DNA from: Carnegiea gigantea
Taxonomy: Eukaryota; Streptophyta; Magnoliopsida; Caryophyllales; Cactaceae
Direction: 5' to 3'
DNA length: 64,000 nucleotides
Assembly (NCBI GenBank): GCA_029747015.1
Contig: JAKOGI010000574.1
Span: 221,001 to 285,000 of the forward strand
Shown here: piece after piece, positions 12,737-26,385 of the stretch
Position numbering within the stretch: position 1 is the stretch's first letter
How the letters are laid out: every line of letters starts with the position of its first letter
Translations under genes and position numbers: made by a program
The notes under the pieces: model-generated
What the model was told of the DNA's origin: nothing
Databases searched by the model: none
What the model saw: the letters and a program-made list of their open reading frames with translations, nothing else

Positions 12737-15700
12737 ATTGTTGAACACTAATGGATGATATTGTGTTGTACTTTTCTTGTCTAATTTGATCAGCAATGTA
12801 AAACAAATTTGGGTATAAAGCACTTCTCTTCCCCAAAACAAAAAATAAAAAAAAATAGAGACAAAAAAGAGCTATGAATAGAGTTGCCCTTTAAAGGAAA
12901 AAATGGGTATGAACTAAAACCATTGGCCAAATGGATATATTGAATTCACCTTCAAAGAAAAATGAGGAAGTAGAAAAATAGAAATTTGACTGGAATTTGA
13001 CCTATGAACGAAGGCGAAATATATTAGCTAAAAGAAATATCATAGATGTCATTTCGAGGTGATGAATAAAACTCATTAAATGCATAAATCAAATAGTATA
13101 TTATAACAACGGGCATAATAATAAATATTGTAATTAATTACTCCTCATGCTGATATTTGTATTATATCGAAAATACCTTCAGTGGCTTCGTACCATTTAA
13201 CTCACCTAAATTTTTCTCTCCCCTCCCGCATTTACCAGTTACTGCACTTCCTTTCTTTCACTACCAACATATCCCGAGTTAACACCTTTATAAGGACTTA
13301 AAGTTCTTCATTAATGTCTGATAAAGATCTCAAGTAAGAATAGGTGACTTTTAATTCCCTAAAGTAAGAGTCACATGGAAGGACCTGAACTTTTAATGCC
13401 CTAAATCCTTTTATAATTCTCAAGAGAGAGAAACTGAAAATCTCGTGAGATATAGAGAAATATCAAGCTCCATAGGTCTTCTTCAATACTACACCACCAT
13501 TCTCCACCATGAATCTGCATGAACCCAAGCCTCCAGATCTTAATTTCTGTAGCCTCTTACCTCGATTCTCACCCATTTATTTTGTTGATTTGTGCTCCTT
13601 CCAGCATCCTGAAGTTGTTCTCTTGTTGAATGATTTGCCTTATCCACCCTTCTCTTTATATCGCCGCCCTTGTTTCTAGATCTGAGTTGCTTAAAAGTTT
13701 ATCAAACCTAAAGATCTGCTTTTGCAGATCCAAAATTTTGAGCCTTGAGCACTCGATTCAGGTTTTCTTTGATTCTTTCACAGCTATTCTTAGATCTGCA
13801 AGTGAAAGCATGCTACCATAACTTCCCTTTACTTACTAACCTCTCATTCTACAGTTCGGATTTGGATTTTCAAGCCTTTTCATTAAACTTTCTATGGACC
13901 TCAACCTAGTCTGATAGTCATTGCCAGCGCTCTAGCTCCCTCTGCTACCATGACGTCAACACCACTGCTGTTGCCGATGAACCACTTATTTCACCCTTGT
14001 CAGAGCTGGGGTCACACCGTCGCCGATTAAACAACCCACTTCTTTTTTCGCCAGATCTACAATAGGCAGTCCTCTTAGTTCTCTCTACTTCTAGTTCGGA
14101 CCCCATGTAAGTATCCCAATCCCTCTTTCTTTCATCATTTTCAAGCCATTAAGGTATACCTCTTTGATTAAAAGCCTTCAATTTGAGCCTATGTTGAGTC
14201 AGTTTGATGCTTTGACTCTTAAGTTGAAAGCTAAAGTTTAGAAAGTTGAATGGAATTCTTACTTTTTTTTAGTGTAATCTAGCACCTCTTGTGAAATTGC
14301 TAAGGTAGAACCTCCCTCTTCTTTTAACCCCCTTTCTAAACAACAATTGTTGTTTGGAAGCATGATAACACTGCTTGTTTTATCTATTATTATTGCTTGT
14401 TGTTTATTTTAGAATCTAGATACGAAGACTTGGATTCTACGCAAGTTGTTATGAATTGCGTAGCTAGAATATTGATGTGTTATAATGTGCAATTGTTGGA
14501 TGGCCAACTACCTTTACCGTGCCCTGACATATTTTCTGTCCATTTACTTGAATTTGAGTTTAAAGATATTAATCTTTGCATGGTCAATATGATGCCAAGT
14601 CTCGAAACATTATTCTCTGTATGTCTCTTGGAATTCGACCATATAAAATTTGATCATTGTATGGATATTATGATGTCATCTTTGAAAAAATTGTTCTTGT
14701 ATGGTTCCGTGAACCTAGCTACGGAACTATTAAGGATTTTATGGTTAATATGATCTCGACTCTAAACAGATTGATCTTAATTTTGGGCTTGTTTTTGCTA
14801 CTATATTTTATATTGAAATTGAATTCTGCTAGTGATGTGATCTGCCTATTTATGCATATTTGGATTTGTTTGTATATTTTCAGCAGTTGGATTGTTGTCC
14901 CAGTTGTTCAGCTAGGGCCTGTTACTTGCAGGTTGGATTGAAATTGTTAAACGTATGTTGAAATTTCAATGCATCCTTTTATGTATGTTAAAATTTCTGT
15001 GCATCCATTGTTTATTTATCCTTGAGTTTGGATTTGGTTTTCTCTTCGTTTGGTTCACTGGTTTTGCTAGCCAACCCCTTCTAGGGAGGAGGCAGTAGCA
15101 AGGGAACTAGTCCCTTTTTTAGGGAAAGATTGCCCAGGTTACCTATTGGAATTTTTCTTCTTAGTGGTAGGCATTTACAATTGCTATGATTTAGTGACGC
15201 CAAGGCATTTCTCCCTTGGCGACTAGGGTTGCTCGCAATTTTCCCACTAAAGAATCATGTCAAGGATGATAATAACACTTTATTGCTATTACCTGAGACT
15301 TTGAACATCTCTTTTAAACTATTTTTGATGTTGATATTGATATTGATATTGAGCCGAGTTTGGCAGGCTTATCTTAATTCCAGGTCTCTCTGTTATTTTT
15401 GACAGCATTTATGAGGTAGATACTTTTCTTGCTCTTCTGATGAGTATTGATCCTTTTTGTAATTTGATAAATTACTTTGGTGGGCACTAGGTTTAGGTCT
15501 TTTGGGAGTAGTGCCACATGAGTACTTTCAATCTTTATGAATTCTTGAATGTTGGGGTTGGATGCTTCCTTTTATAATCTCTTGATGCTTACTTTGTTCA
15601 CATATCTTTATATTGATCACTTGTAAATTGTCTTTTAATTTGACTTCTCTGCATTATATATGCATATGATTCTTTTACAGTGATGCGAGGAAAAAACATT

Positions 15701-15960
15701 ATTACTTGATTCCCAAGGCCATGTTTTTGACCGATCCTACCGATCTTCAAGCACATATCCCATTTATTACTATATACCATCTCCTGTCCTTTTTGCAAGT
15801 CTTGTCATGAATTTTAGTATGGACAATTACTTGAGTAGAAATGATGGGCATCATTTTGGTATACTTGCTAATTTTGCTAAGTTGCAAATGGTCCCAATCC
15901 CCACTTCAAGGTTGGACTTGCTAATGTGTATGAATTTTTGCAAATATAGTTACTTTTCCC
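12737..15960. other. Unassigned DNA with a few short open frames
   Basis: No family is recognised. A 56-codon frame beginning with ATG at 13,509 (MNLHEPKPPDLNF) and a 118-codon frame at 14,397-14,753 are open, but lack known motifs. The less AT-rich stretch at about 13,490-14,120 could be an untranslated leader or the 5' part of the LINE that follows. There is no direct evidence for either. Confidence 0.45.
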
Positions 15961-15964
15961 TAGT

Positions 15965-17890
15965 TGAGAAAAGTCATCACTTGGAATGTGCAAGGCACCA
16001 AAAAAAAAAATAATCTCAATTCCAGCGAGAAGTGGGATTTATTAATAGAACAATCAAACCCGACATTTTGATTTTGATTGAAACAATGGTTAAAGAATGT
16101 GATACTGAATAGTTTATTAATACTCCTGGTTGTCATAACTATGACACAATACTACCTTATAATCATATAGAAGGTACATGGCTCCCATGGAATGCTCACA
16201 ATGTGGAAGTCAAAGTTATAACTAAGGAAGCGCGAGCTATTAATTGCAATGTTTATGAAAAGCACAACAAAAAACTGTGCACTCATAGCCATTTATGCAC
16301 TAGCACAAAAGTGTGAAAAAGGTGAGTTTTTGAACCATCCTAAACACCTTAATGATGTTATTGATTTGTCGTAGTGTCTTGTTGGTGATTTCAATGAAAT
16401 GCTACATCCATCCAAAAAAAAATTGGGGGAACTAAACTTAGTATTTCCAAATTTCAGAGACTCAACAAATTTCTTGCATATAGTAATCGATATGATGCTA
16501 ATGTACAAGGAAGGCCTTTTATATGGAAAAATATATTTGCGTAGTCAATTTATTTATAAAAAATTAGACAGAGTATTTTTTAGGGAAAATTATCTTCCGC
16601 TATTCCCTAACTACGTCATGAGCAATGACCCCTTCACTTGTTATGATCATTCCTATGTTTATCTAAGTACACAACCAATTCATTCTCCAGAAAATACACA
16701 AATTTCAGATACCAGCACTCATGGGCCCACTATGAAGACACTTATAGTTTGGTTAAACAAAGGAAAATGTCTTTATCCAGTTACACCGGTGTATCGCATT
16801 GCACAAAAACTTAATAAAATAAATTAGACCTAAAAACTTGGAGTAAATTTACATTCAGAAACTTTAAACAAAAACTCGAAAGAAATGTTGAAAAACTATT
16901 ACAGATTGAACAGAAATTGGTAGCATAGCCTAATAGTTCTCGACTTAATAACTGGCATTATAACGAGAGAAAATGCATACTTTCAACCAAAAATATTGGG
17001 GAAAAATTGTGCCAAAAGAATGGCTAGCTAATTGAGACATGAACTATCGTTATTTCAATAAACGATGAAAGAAACAAAATCACGTTCTACAATTGTCAAA
17101 AATAAAGAATTGTCTAGAGTCGGTGTGGATGATGCCATCAAGATTCAGAAGCTTTTTGTTCATGGTTTCTCCACGAGATTCAAATCACTACAAGGTAATT
17201 TGACTATCGTCAATGTGAACCTTCCAAAGATAGTCTCTAAAGAAAATAATATTAACCCTAGTAAAACCTATTGACGATCACGAAATCAAGGATGCAATAT
17301 TCCATAAAGATAAATTTAAAGCCCGAGGACTCCATGGTTTTAGAGCAACTTTCTTTCTGGATTATTGGCATAGTATCAAAAAATGATGTTTCTCATGCCG
17401 TTAAATCGTTCTTCCTTAAAAGAAAGCTCCTAAAACAAATTCACTACACACTCATTCCCTTGGTCCCAAAAGTGGAAAATTCAACAACGACAATTCAATT
17501 CCAACCTATCAGCTTATGCAATAGCCTTTATAAGATCATTGCCAAAATTTTAGTTAACAGAATGTGCCTGATACTTAAAAAAATTATTGTCCCTCTCAAA
17601 AGTGCATTTGTACCCCATCATTCTATTCATGATAATATATTACTAACACATGAGGTCATTAACAAATTAAATTCCATGGAAGGGAAAAAATTATGGGTTA
17701 CACTCAAAGTTGACATGGAAAAAACATATAATAGAATGGAGAGGAAATTCCTTTTTGAGAGGCTCAAACAATTGGGGTTCCATAAAATGGATCTATTGTA
17801 TTCATTAGTGTGTCCCCATAGTTTTCTATTCAATTACTATTAATGATGAAGTTACTAGCTTCTTTACACCATCTTTTTCATGTGAAGCTC
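15965..17890 (+). mobile_element. Truncated LINE (L1-type): endonuclease and partial RT
   Basis: The endonuclease part starts near 15,974 with TWNVQGT and includes GDFNEMLHPSKK at about 16,387-16,422, as in plant L1-type LINE polyproteins. The reverse-transcriptase part at 17,271-17,843 has PISLCNSLYKII, SAFVPHHSIHDNIL and KVDMEKTYNRME, which correspond to the first RT blocks, including the first catalytic aspartate. Stops and frame shifts occur between blocks. The sequence ends near NDEVTSFF at about 17,840-17,870, before the second catalytic motif (normally F/YADD). The 3' half of RT and the RNase H region are therefore missing. It is dead and 3'-truncated, which is unusual because LINE insertions are normally 5'-truncated. 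Confidence 0.85.
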
Positions 17891-18430
17891 CATGAAACAT
17901 TTTTGTTAAGCAGAACAATAACAGAACAATTAACCGAATTATAATTGTTCATTTTGCATAAAATTATTAAATCATGGAACATATTTAGGTGACGCAATAT
18001 TATATAAAACATATTTATATATTGTGACTTATAGAACATATTCATTTGTTGACCAAGTGGAATCTTCATATCACATAGATATTTATTGAGTTCGAATAAA
18101 ACAAATTTACATCATACATACTAATTTTATATATGAAACAAATTCATATAACTTCAACCCACTTGATCATTGATAAGTCACACAGCACGGAAATTTCAAG
18201 TTGACGTATATATAAAACGAATTTATATATGACATTAAACATGTTGATATTTTCATGCATTCAGGATTGAAACTAATTCGAAATCTTAATTCAACGAATG
18301 AATGAATTACATGAAACCTTATCAACTTGAACATCATTATAAAAAAATCATGCTATGACTAACATAATTTTAATAATTGAGTTAAAATCCAAAAGCAATA
18401 ATTATTGGAGAAATAATTCAGCCCAAAACA
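17891..18430. other. AT-rich spacer
   Basis: No gene is seen. Phrases such as AAAACATATTTATATAT and AAAACGAATTTATATAT recur in variant form, so it may be an old repeat. It lies where the missing 3' half of the LINE would be expected. Confidence 0.4.
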
Positions 18431-19270
18431 AACAGAGGCCCAAAAGGCCGATTAATGGCCCTCTCTAACCCCGGCCCTCTCTGCCCTTCTGTTGTTCCTG
18501 ATATGGCCGAGTCTCTCTCTCCTCTCTATTTGTGTTCCTCTGCCTGAACTCTCTCCATCTTCGACCTCGCTGCCCATCTCTGGTTCTCTGTTTCTGGAAC
18601 TTTCTCGATGCCATGGCCACGAGCACGAAGCTCCTTTCTGGGCAATGGTCGTCGTGACCACGGCAGCCACCACCGCCGTTCCAGTTCCCTGAAAACCACC
18701 CATGTGATGTGAGACCACCGCCCCCTTCGCCTTCGATCTATGCTGACTTGTCGAGAACAGATGCTACCACCACATAGATCTGCCAAGATCGAGTCTGGGG
18801 AAGTGGCTCACGCAGCCACTCGCCATTAAGGCGGCGGCGCGTGAACACACGCGCCTTCGGTTATGGTGTTTTTGTAAGTTTCTCCCCAAGGTCACGTAGA
18901 TCGGCAAGCAAAGGCGCGGTTGGAGGAAGAAGAAGGGCAAACTGAGCCTTCGTTGGCGGCGTGCGTTGGGACGCGGCACCCTACCCCCGGCGGCTGATGG
19001 GTATTTTTCCGAAACTGCCTCCTCTCCCCCTCCTTTTTTTTTCTGTTGGTAATTGATGGTTTTGGTGAGGGCCACTTAGGCCTCGTTGGATCCGCTGCCA
19101 CCACTGCCACAAAGGTGTGGCTGGTGGGAACTGTTTTGACGGCAGACCACTGAGGTCTTCGCTGCCGCCACCATCTCGGCATCTCAGTGGGAGAGTCTGT
19201 GAGGGTTAGGGTTTTAGAGTCATGGGGCAGAGATTTGTTAAGGTTAGGGTTTCGGGTCCTTCCCCCTTCC
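18431..19270. other. GC-rich island, unassigned
   Basis: This stretch is clearly richer in G and C than its surroundings and full of CpG. It resembles the leader or LTR-proximal part of a retroelement. Open frames on both strands (for example - strand 18,452-19,182) have arginine-rich low-complexity translations typical of GC-rich non-coding DNA. It lies left of a - strand LTR and primer site, so it may be internal sequence of that element. Confidence 0.4.
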
Positions 19271-19818
19271 CTTTTTTTTTAATTTTTAAATTCACCGTGA
19301 TTAGGCTAAAATAGTTATGCCGCTGACTTTGTGAATTTACACACAGCATAATACCATGACATTTAAGCAGAGAACATTCGGGTCTTTAATCAGTGAATTT
19401 GCATGTTAGCATGAATTCGCATATACATCCATGATAGCAAGAGAATTTCTTTTAGACTAAAAACATGAACAAAAACTCAGTCTTTAATCAGGGGAGCATG
19501 ATTGGCTTAATCACTATCATCTGGATTTTAATCTGGGCATTTAGCAAAGGATGAATCTTGACATATTCTGATGCACGCATTCTGTTTTATCAATGATGGT
19601 ACAAATTGACAAAACAGAAATATTCAACTATTGATTTAACTAAAGTTACAACTCTTAAACTCAGTTCTGGGCATCTTAGGCATGAAAACATGCAGCTATA
19701 AAATTAGTATGGCATAATTGCACAAATCAAGCAAATTTAACAAGTAAAGGAGCATGCTTTCAATGAATCAGTTTCGGCAGATTTATTAATCTTTCAATCG
19801 GGACTAATCCGAACAGTT
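19271..19818. other. No gene recognised
   Basis: AT-rich sequence without supported exons. By position it lies downstream of the - strand primer site at 19,822-19,833, so it could be internal sequence of that retroelement. Confidence 0.4.
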
Positions 19819-19821
19819 TAG

Positions 19822-20270
19822 GCTCTGATACCACCACAGGAAGAAATAGGACTAACCTGGATGCGGAAGCGTACTATCGGTAATAATCCACAATAATAAA
19901 GAAAACCAGGCGGCTACCAGAGTCGCCTTAATAATCACGTCCTAAACCCAAGAACCCGACGGATGGTGGGTCAGCCGTGAGAGAGAAATAGGAGAATATG
20001 AGAGGTGTAATCCGTGTCTCACTTGTTGACCCTCTAAGCACCCCTTATATAGTTTGGGGTGTGGTTAGGGTTGTTGCCCTAGGCAACATAAGTGGCCGTT
20101 GGGCCTAAACCTATTAGGCCCGACCAACAGATACATTATGCAATGGAGAGTATTCGGTAAGTGTGATTCACCTAGCAATGAATAACTTCTCCAAAGTAGG
20201 AATTCGCAATCTTCTCCGACGTATAAACTGTAAGCGTCGCTAAGCATGTCCATCATCAACCAAGCTAACA
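19822..20270 (-). mobile_element. LTR with initiator-Met tRNA primer-binding site
   Basis: On the - strand, 19,833-19,822 reads TGGTATCAGAGC, a 12 of 12 match to the plant initiator-Met primer site of LTR retrotransposons. The LTR should lie immediately to the right. About 210 bp inside it is a - strand TATA box (CTATATAAGGGG, near 20,046-20,057), which suits an LTR promoter. I could not find a second LTR copy in the window, and the outer border is approximate. A miniature or truncated retroelement is likely. Confidence 0.6.
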
Positions 20271-20433
20271 CATGCATAAAATATGATTGAACATAGGTCT
20301 ACATTTTAAATAAAATTTACAAAATAATTGGTTATAACATATTATATTGACGAGAACAACAATATGGGATTCACTATACCATCCCTCAAACTCTGGAGTA
20401 TGTTCGATTGCTGGATTAATCAACAATCTACTT

Positions 20434-21385
20434 CTAGGTGTTTGAGAGAGCATAATTCCTAGGGAATATAGTACGACATATTAATATGGTAAGGAAAGGT
20501 AATGCTAAATGCAAGAGAAAATAGAATGTCAAATGTAATTGTTGGAAATGATAAATAATATACACACCTTTGTACCCTCTTGTAAATAACCTAGATGCAA
20601 GCAGTACATTTTCAAATAATAAATTACGCGAAAGCTGGTTGCCTTTAATTTCAGCAAAATCTCCCCATAAGGTGAGTTTCAATACATTCAGCCTACATTC
20701 AGCAAAATCTACTAATAGGACATACTACGCAACAGAACATTTAAACATTAAGAAAAATATAACAAAAAGGCCTAGGTATTATTAGTTAGAAGCACATACT
20801 GCATATCACAAATGAGCACATCTAGTTTAAGGGTTCCCGTACATGTCTTCTCATTTTCAGATATAGCAACTATTAAACCAATGATGTCTGCATAACGCAT
20901 GTAGTTAGAGGCATGTACAGGGGGGCTAAATACTTCACAAAATCGTAGTATACTATATTTACCTATTGTTTGTATAATGGATTGTAAATGTGCAGAGACA
21001 TCAATAAAAGGAACAAATGGTGGGAGGTGTTGGTATGGGATTGCGTTGTACTCATCACGCAAATCCAGTAATTGAGTCTTATAAGTGAAAGACAACTTCA
21101 AGTTGTTGTCCACTATTTCTTATCCTTAGGTGTGGTATTACTCACTAAGAAACCAGAGAGGGAATGTACTCGACCAATTTTCAAAATAACCTTCCACCTA
21201 TTAATTTTTTTATCCATTATCACACCCAAAATCTCGTTATGTTGTCAATGCATATGTTATTAACAAATTTAAATAAATGGTGAAATCTAAATAGTAGAGA
21301 AAATTGAAATACCTCAGTATCCATCAAGACAACCTTCCAAACATTACGATTGCTATATGCTCGAACACTCAGTGTTCTCATGAAG
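20434..21385 (-). pseudogene. RPA70-like ssDNA-binding protein of the Helitron
   Basis: The piece at 20,682-20,434 begins with TLWGDFAEIKGNQL. That corresponds to the strand of the RPA70 OB-fold with the T-LWG-AE motif, followed by the segment ending in YKG. The piece at 21,113-20,772 has MRYADIIGLIVAISENE and DVLICDMQ, as in the preceding part of an RPA DNA-binding domain (D-IG-V, then R-V-L-D). A probable upstream exon at about 21,385-21,310 (RNVWKVVLMDTE) ends at GAG with a GT donor. RPA protects single-stranded DNA, and Helitron copies presumably help rolling-circle transposition. It is split, shortened and probably non-functional. The assignment rests on short motifs. Confidence 0.65.
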
Positions 21386-21944
21386 TGTATAAAAATGCAT
21401 ATAGACGTACTATAATATCAGATACTACGACATACAATCAAATGAAAGATATGTCGTCATATCTGTAAAGGTACATAATCAAATGAAAAATGTAAGTACA
21501 ATAATTGACAAAATATGTCAATTAACTTGACCAAAGTGGCACTATAACCTAAAGCGAGATATGCCCTAGTATACATGTAACAAATAAATTGGATACATTA
21601 ATGACATCTTCGACATTTCTTGCATTAGTCACAAAAATGTATGCCGGAATGATTATCGAATTAGGAGGAAAAATAAAGCCTTTATGTTTTGTGTGTTATG
21701 TGAATATCGTTTTGTATATAAAAATTTTATTTCTTTCAGAGATATAGAATGTAAGGCCATTTTTTTTTTAAAAAACTACCAACATAAATCAAAATGACAA
21801 TAAGGAGAGATATCTTCACTAATGAGCTAAGGGGAAAAAAAACAGAAAAAGATGGAAAATTTATGCACCTCATACTACATGCAATATTGTGTATCCATAA
21901 TGTATGCACTAATTAAAATGATAAATATAAAATATACATCCACA

Positions 21945-24900
21945 TTAATCACGATGAGGTACGTCATCGAAGATTTCTCTGTATGCAACATTATTGGTAA
22001 CATTATCAGGGATATCACTGTTATTGCAAATTAAAATTTTTAACCCAAATGGGGACGTAATGCGGGAAATGGCAATGTAAAGTTGTCCATGTGAGAAAAT
22101 TGGTTTGGAAAGATAAACCCTAACATGCTTGAGTGTTTGACCTTGACTTTTGTTGATTGTCATTGCGAATGCCAATTTAATTGGGAATTGATGTCTTTTT
22201 AATGCAAATGGCGTGTTATCTGCAGATAGTGGTAAATCAATACATGGAATAACCACAACTGGCAATAATCCTCGCTTCGAGAACCTTACTCCCAAGATGT
22301 TTAACAATCAAGCGTGTCCCATTATACAACCCCAAATGTGGATCAAGATTCCTCAACAACACCACTGATGCACCTATTTTTAATTGAATTTCATGGTTGG
22401 GCAAGCCTGAGAAAGTTAACCCATGTAGTATTTCCAGTGGGTGAATGTCATCGATGTCGGGATGTTCACTGCTCTCCTGAAATGTTTCTGAACTCAAGTA
22501 TGTGTGACAACTTCCAGGAAGCATTTCTAAAATTTGGGAGTTCAATTGTTCAAATCATTGTTTGTAGTGGCAAGTATGCAATGTTCCTGCATGTAAGAAC
22601 CGTCATTGTATCTAGTAGATAACTAAGGGTAAATTTCTGATATCTAGTTGTCCAAACCATGATTGTCATTTGGTATGAGGAACTCAGAAGGGATTTGTAT
22701 CCAGTTGGCTTCACTCCCTTCTTGCAATGATATACCTTCCAATGTGCCATTACTGATACTCAAGATCCAATCCGCAAAATGTCGCAACCGCTCATATTCA
22801 TCATGGCGTAAGTTTAGATCACTAAGTCACATTTTGATCCTTAAATGCATGAGTTTGCAATAAGGCCAAAAACAAGACCTAGAAATTGATGACGTAACTA
22901 TGCCTGCTCTTCCGCCTTCTGTGACAACTGCAAGTACTTGCCTGAAATCGCCAGCAAATATAAATAATTTTCTACCAAATGGTTGATGTTCATTACCACA
23001 TATATCCCTGAACGTACAGTTCACTGTCTCAAAAAATGACGGTGCATCATTGGTGCCTCATCCCATATTACCAAAGCTGTTTAACAGGTAAACTCACCCA
23101 ACTCTGAATGCTTATAAAAGAAGCAGTATGATGTGTACGTAGCATTAATAGGGATCTTGAACATTGAGTGACCAGTTTTTCCCAAGGGTAATAATAACGC
23201 TGCTATTCCGGACGACGTGATTAATAGAATAATTTTTCTTTTCGAGCAAAGGGCAGCAATAATAGCTTTATAAACATAGGTCTTGCTTGTTCTACCACTG
23301 CCATATACAAAGTAGCATCCTGTTTCATTGGAATCGTCAGCATCAATAACATTTTGAAACACCTCTATTTGGCAGGAGTTTAATATAGGAAGCAACAAAG
23401 TTAAGTAGCAGCTTTTTTTGACAATGTCATAATCTAGTTGCTTCCTAATTACCTGATTTCTAAGCTGTTGTGCAACATCAGAAGAGGGCAATGGCATCGG
23501 ATGGAAGTCTTTTAGGGAATTACCATTTCTCTCTAGAATAACTTGCAATTCATATAATCCAAAATTTCTTCATTTTTCAATACTTAAATGCAAGTCACCA
23601 TCCCGGTGTTCACGTTGTAATCTTTATTCCATGTCATCAGTCAAGTCTTGTCAGTTACCTTCCCACAGTACATTAGGTTGTGCAATCTCATTGTACATAA
23701 GCATGGAGCAAAACATACTCCGTAGTTGTGCCCTAGTAGCCCATCTCGCTACTTCAATGAGAGCATCATCCCATTCACTATTACCACTGACCAATCCCCT
23801 TGCGCAGCAAGCTTCACGGAATGTAGGGTACAATGTGCCATGAACTGTTCTCAAGTTATCAACGCACATGGCCCCATGAACAATAGTAAGCAACATTCTC
23901 AAATAATATTGCTCTGAGTTAGGATTTGCAAATGGTAGTCTTCCAATATATACCCACTGTTGACGTCTGGTCCACTTTTTGACACTCCTATTCCAAATAT
24001 AATACATCGAGAATTTAGCATATGTGTATTGCTTTGCTTGAGGGTCTTCTGCATTGACTTGAAACCACGTTGTGAGCATACTGATTCGGTGTCTGGCCAT
24101 ATCGAGAACATCATCCAAGTTATCACCTTCTTTGAAAAGAATGTTATGCTGCCCTGGTAAATGATAATGTAGCATTTTAACAACAGGTGGATATCGATGT
24201 GTTATTTCAAACTTAAATATTCACCACATTGCATCTATAACTGATGCGTGTCTACCATCTAGATATTGTGTAATCTCATCAACATCTGAATGTTGATTGT
24301 GGCCTTCTTCTCCATTAGGTTGACCATTTTCCTCAAGGACAAATGTAGCTCGATTACGACCTTTATGCACATACTTATGAAGGTATTTGATAACCTTCTT
24401 TTGTGCACAATGCTCAACAATGATGTGTGTGCCATATTTCACACACAGATCACGATTATATGAAACAACCCACTGATTATCAATCTGGTTGCCATTAATA
24501 GTAATCATTATGCCATCATCTCTACACCGATATCTAACAAACTCATTTTCTTCAATAGTTGTGTAATTAGTAAAGGCCTTTGGGTAGTGCTTTGTGCACA
24601 TTGGTCCATCCATAAAGGGAAGATAAGGATTAATTAGGCGCCATGGCCCATGTATCATATGCTTTGTAACAGTTTAATATGCAAGCTCGGCACAAATGAA
24701 GGCATCGATATCCTCGAAGCAAGTAGGTTTGTCATTAGTAGCAAGGGTGAGGAGAATATGAGCATGGGGTAACCCTCATTTTTGGAATTCAATAACGTAT
24801 ACGTCTACAAAATAGAAAACAAATAAAGTCACCAAACTTGTTATAGCAAAGTGGAAAAAAAAAAAAAACTGTTTCCCAAGTAATATAGTCATGGTGACAA

Positions 24901-26385
24901 TGTTGCAGAAGTGTAAACGGACCTACAACAATGGTGCCAAAGAACTTTTTCTCCTTGAAATCTTGCATCAACTCTTGCAGCCGTAATTGAAAGACACGGG
25001 CTATAATATCTGGCCTATCATTCGCATATTATCCTGGTTGTTGATCAAGTACTTCTCGTATTTCAGGCCAATTTGGGTTACATGTAAATGTGATAAAGAA
25101 ATCTAGGAACCCAATATATGCACATATTGCCATCGCATCAAGGAAGTGTCTCCTCTTGTTCGTGGACCTCCAGCAAAAAAGGAAGGTGGGCTGCACCTTC
25201 GACCAATGGTGCTGAAATTGGATTCGCCAACAGTGATATCGTCTTCTGAACCAACATACAATAACATGTTTTGGTGGTTCCGTATGTAACGGAGACGTTC
25301 ATGCTCAATAACCATGTAACAATCAACTACAAATTGAAGAAATAATCTCCCTCCTTGAAGTAAAATATTTACTTCATTAATCCTGAACTGTATTATGAAT
25401 GCATAATATTGGAGCAATGTAACACCTTCGCGGCGGCTACTTGACCCTTCAGCTAATGGAATGGCGCGCACCCATCCATCTGTTCTAAAGGGAAATAAGA
25501 GCATATATTGGAGAGCCATGTAAGAAGGATGGGTCCCATACATTCGCCTTACATTGCCAACAATTGTTCTTAATATATCACTGCCAACAGCCTCTGTACC
25601 TTCACCGCCAACAATAAGAGCAGCAACTTCATCAATAGTTGGTCGTACATATTACCCCCTTGGCTTTGCAGTGATGATGTGAATGCGCATATCATGAACG
25701 TTGTTAGTGTTGGCAATGTCTCCTGCCTGGCGAAACACTTGTACATACGAATTACATGCATTCAACATTTGTTGCAAATTCTCTAAGGTGGATGAATTGA
25801 CCCCATTTAAATTGCCTCCCCTCCTAAAAGCATTGATTCTATCGCGAGACTCATGCTGCATGTCATAAATATGGAGTTGTACAAATCTTGGGGCATGTCC
25901 TTCAGGTGGCACTATTGATCTGATTTGATGCTAGTTGGCTCCACTTATACAAAATCTGTATAGTCCATGACCATCCATAACAGAGTAATCAATAGTTCCT
26001 CCCATCGAAGTAAAAGATAACATGGAGTTATGAATGCGAATATTTTTCATAAAAGTTCTATCATTAAAAATGAAATAAGAAGAGGCAGGGGTGCAGGTAA
26101 AGGAGTCAATCTAACTTGACCAAAGTGGCAACATATTCTAAAGCGAGGTTCATGTTTTATGCCACCGCGTACCTTCTCATCATACCACATTGTTGCATTA
26201 CAATGAATGCAAGTAGTCATGGTTCCAGTGAATGTCCATCGCTGTGTGAATCTTCTCACATATATGTTCCTTCCTGATGATGACAAATTGAGGTTCAACA
26301 TTCTAAGCTTCTTCCTGATATCACTAACATTGAACAATATACCCAGGATGGTTGACATCTCTGCATCTCTTAGTGAATCCATCTA
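21945..26385 (-). pseudogene. Helitron RepHel (HUH Rep plus PIF1-type helicase)
   Basis: Blocks run right to left in the expected order. The N-terminal zinc-type segment is at 26,382-26,047 (CIHCNATMWYDEK, CCHFGQVRL). The Helitron-like N domain is at 25,543-25,103 (HPSYMALQYMLLFPF). The HUH nuclease motif LPHAHIL is at 24,772-24,752, and the two-tyrosine motif KYLHKYVHKG is near 24,390-24,358. The helicase is at 23,548-21,945, with a Walker A-like GSGRTSKT, then FAGDFRQ, SGLPNHEIQLKIG, INKSQGQTL and YIAISRI. Lesions: TGA at 24,778-24,776 just before the HUH motif; Walker A with R and S in place of two glycines (the lysine is kept); many frame breaks. A possible intron with GT-AG borders lies at about 24,926-24,805, but removing it does not restore the frame exactly. 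Confidence 0.9.

Noticed and set aside
18452..19182. Overlapping - strand frames rich in Arg and Ala
   Set aside because: GC-rich sequence gives long open frames by chance. No domain or exon signals were seen.
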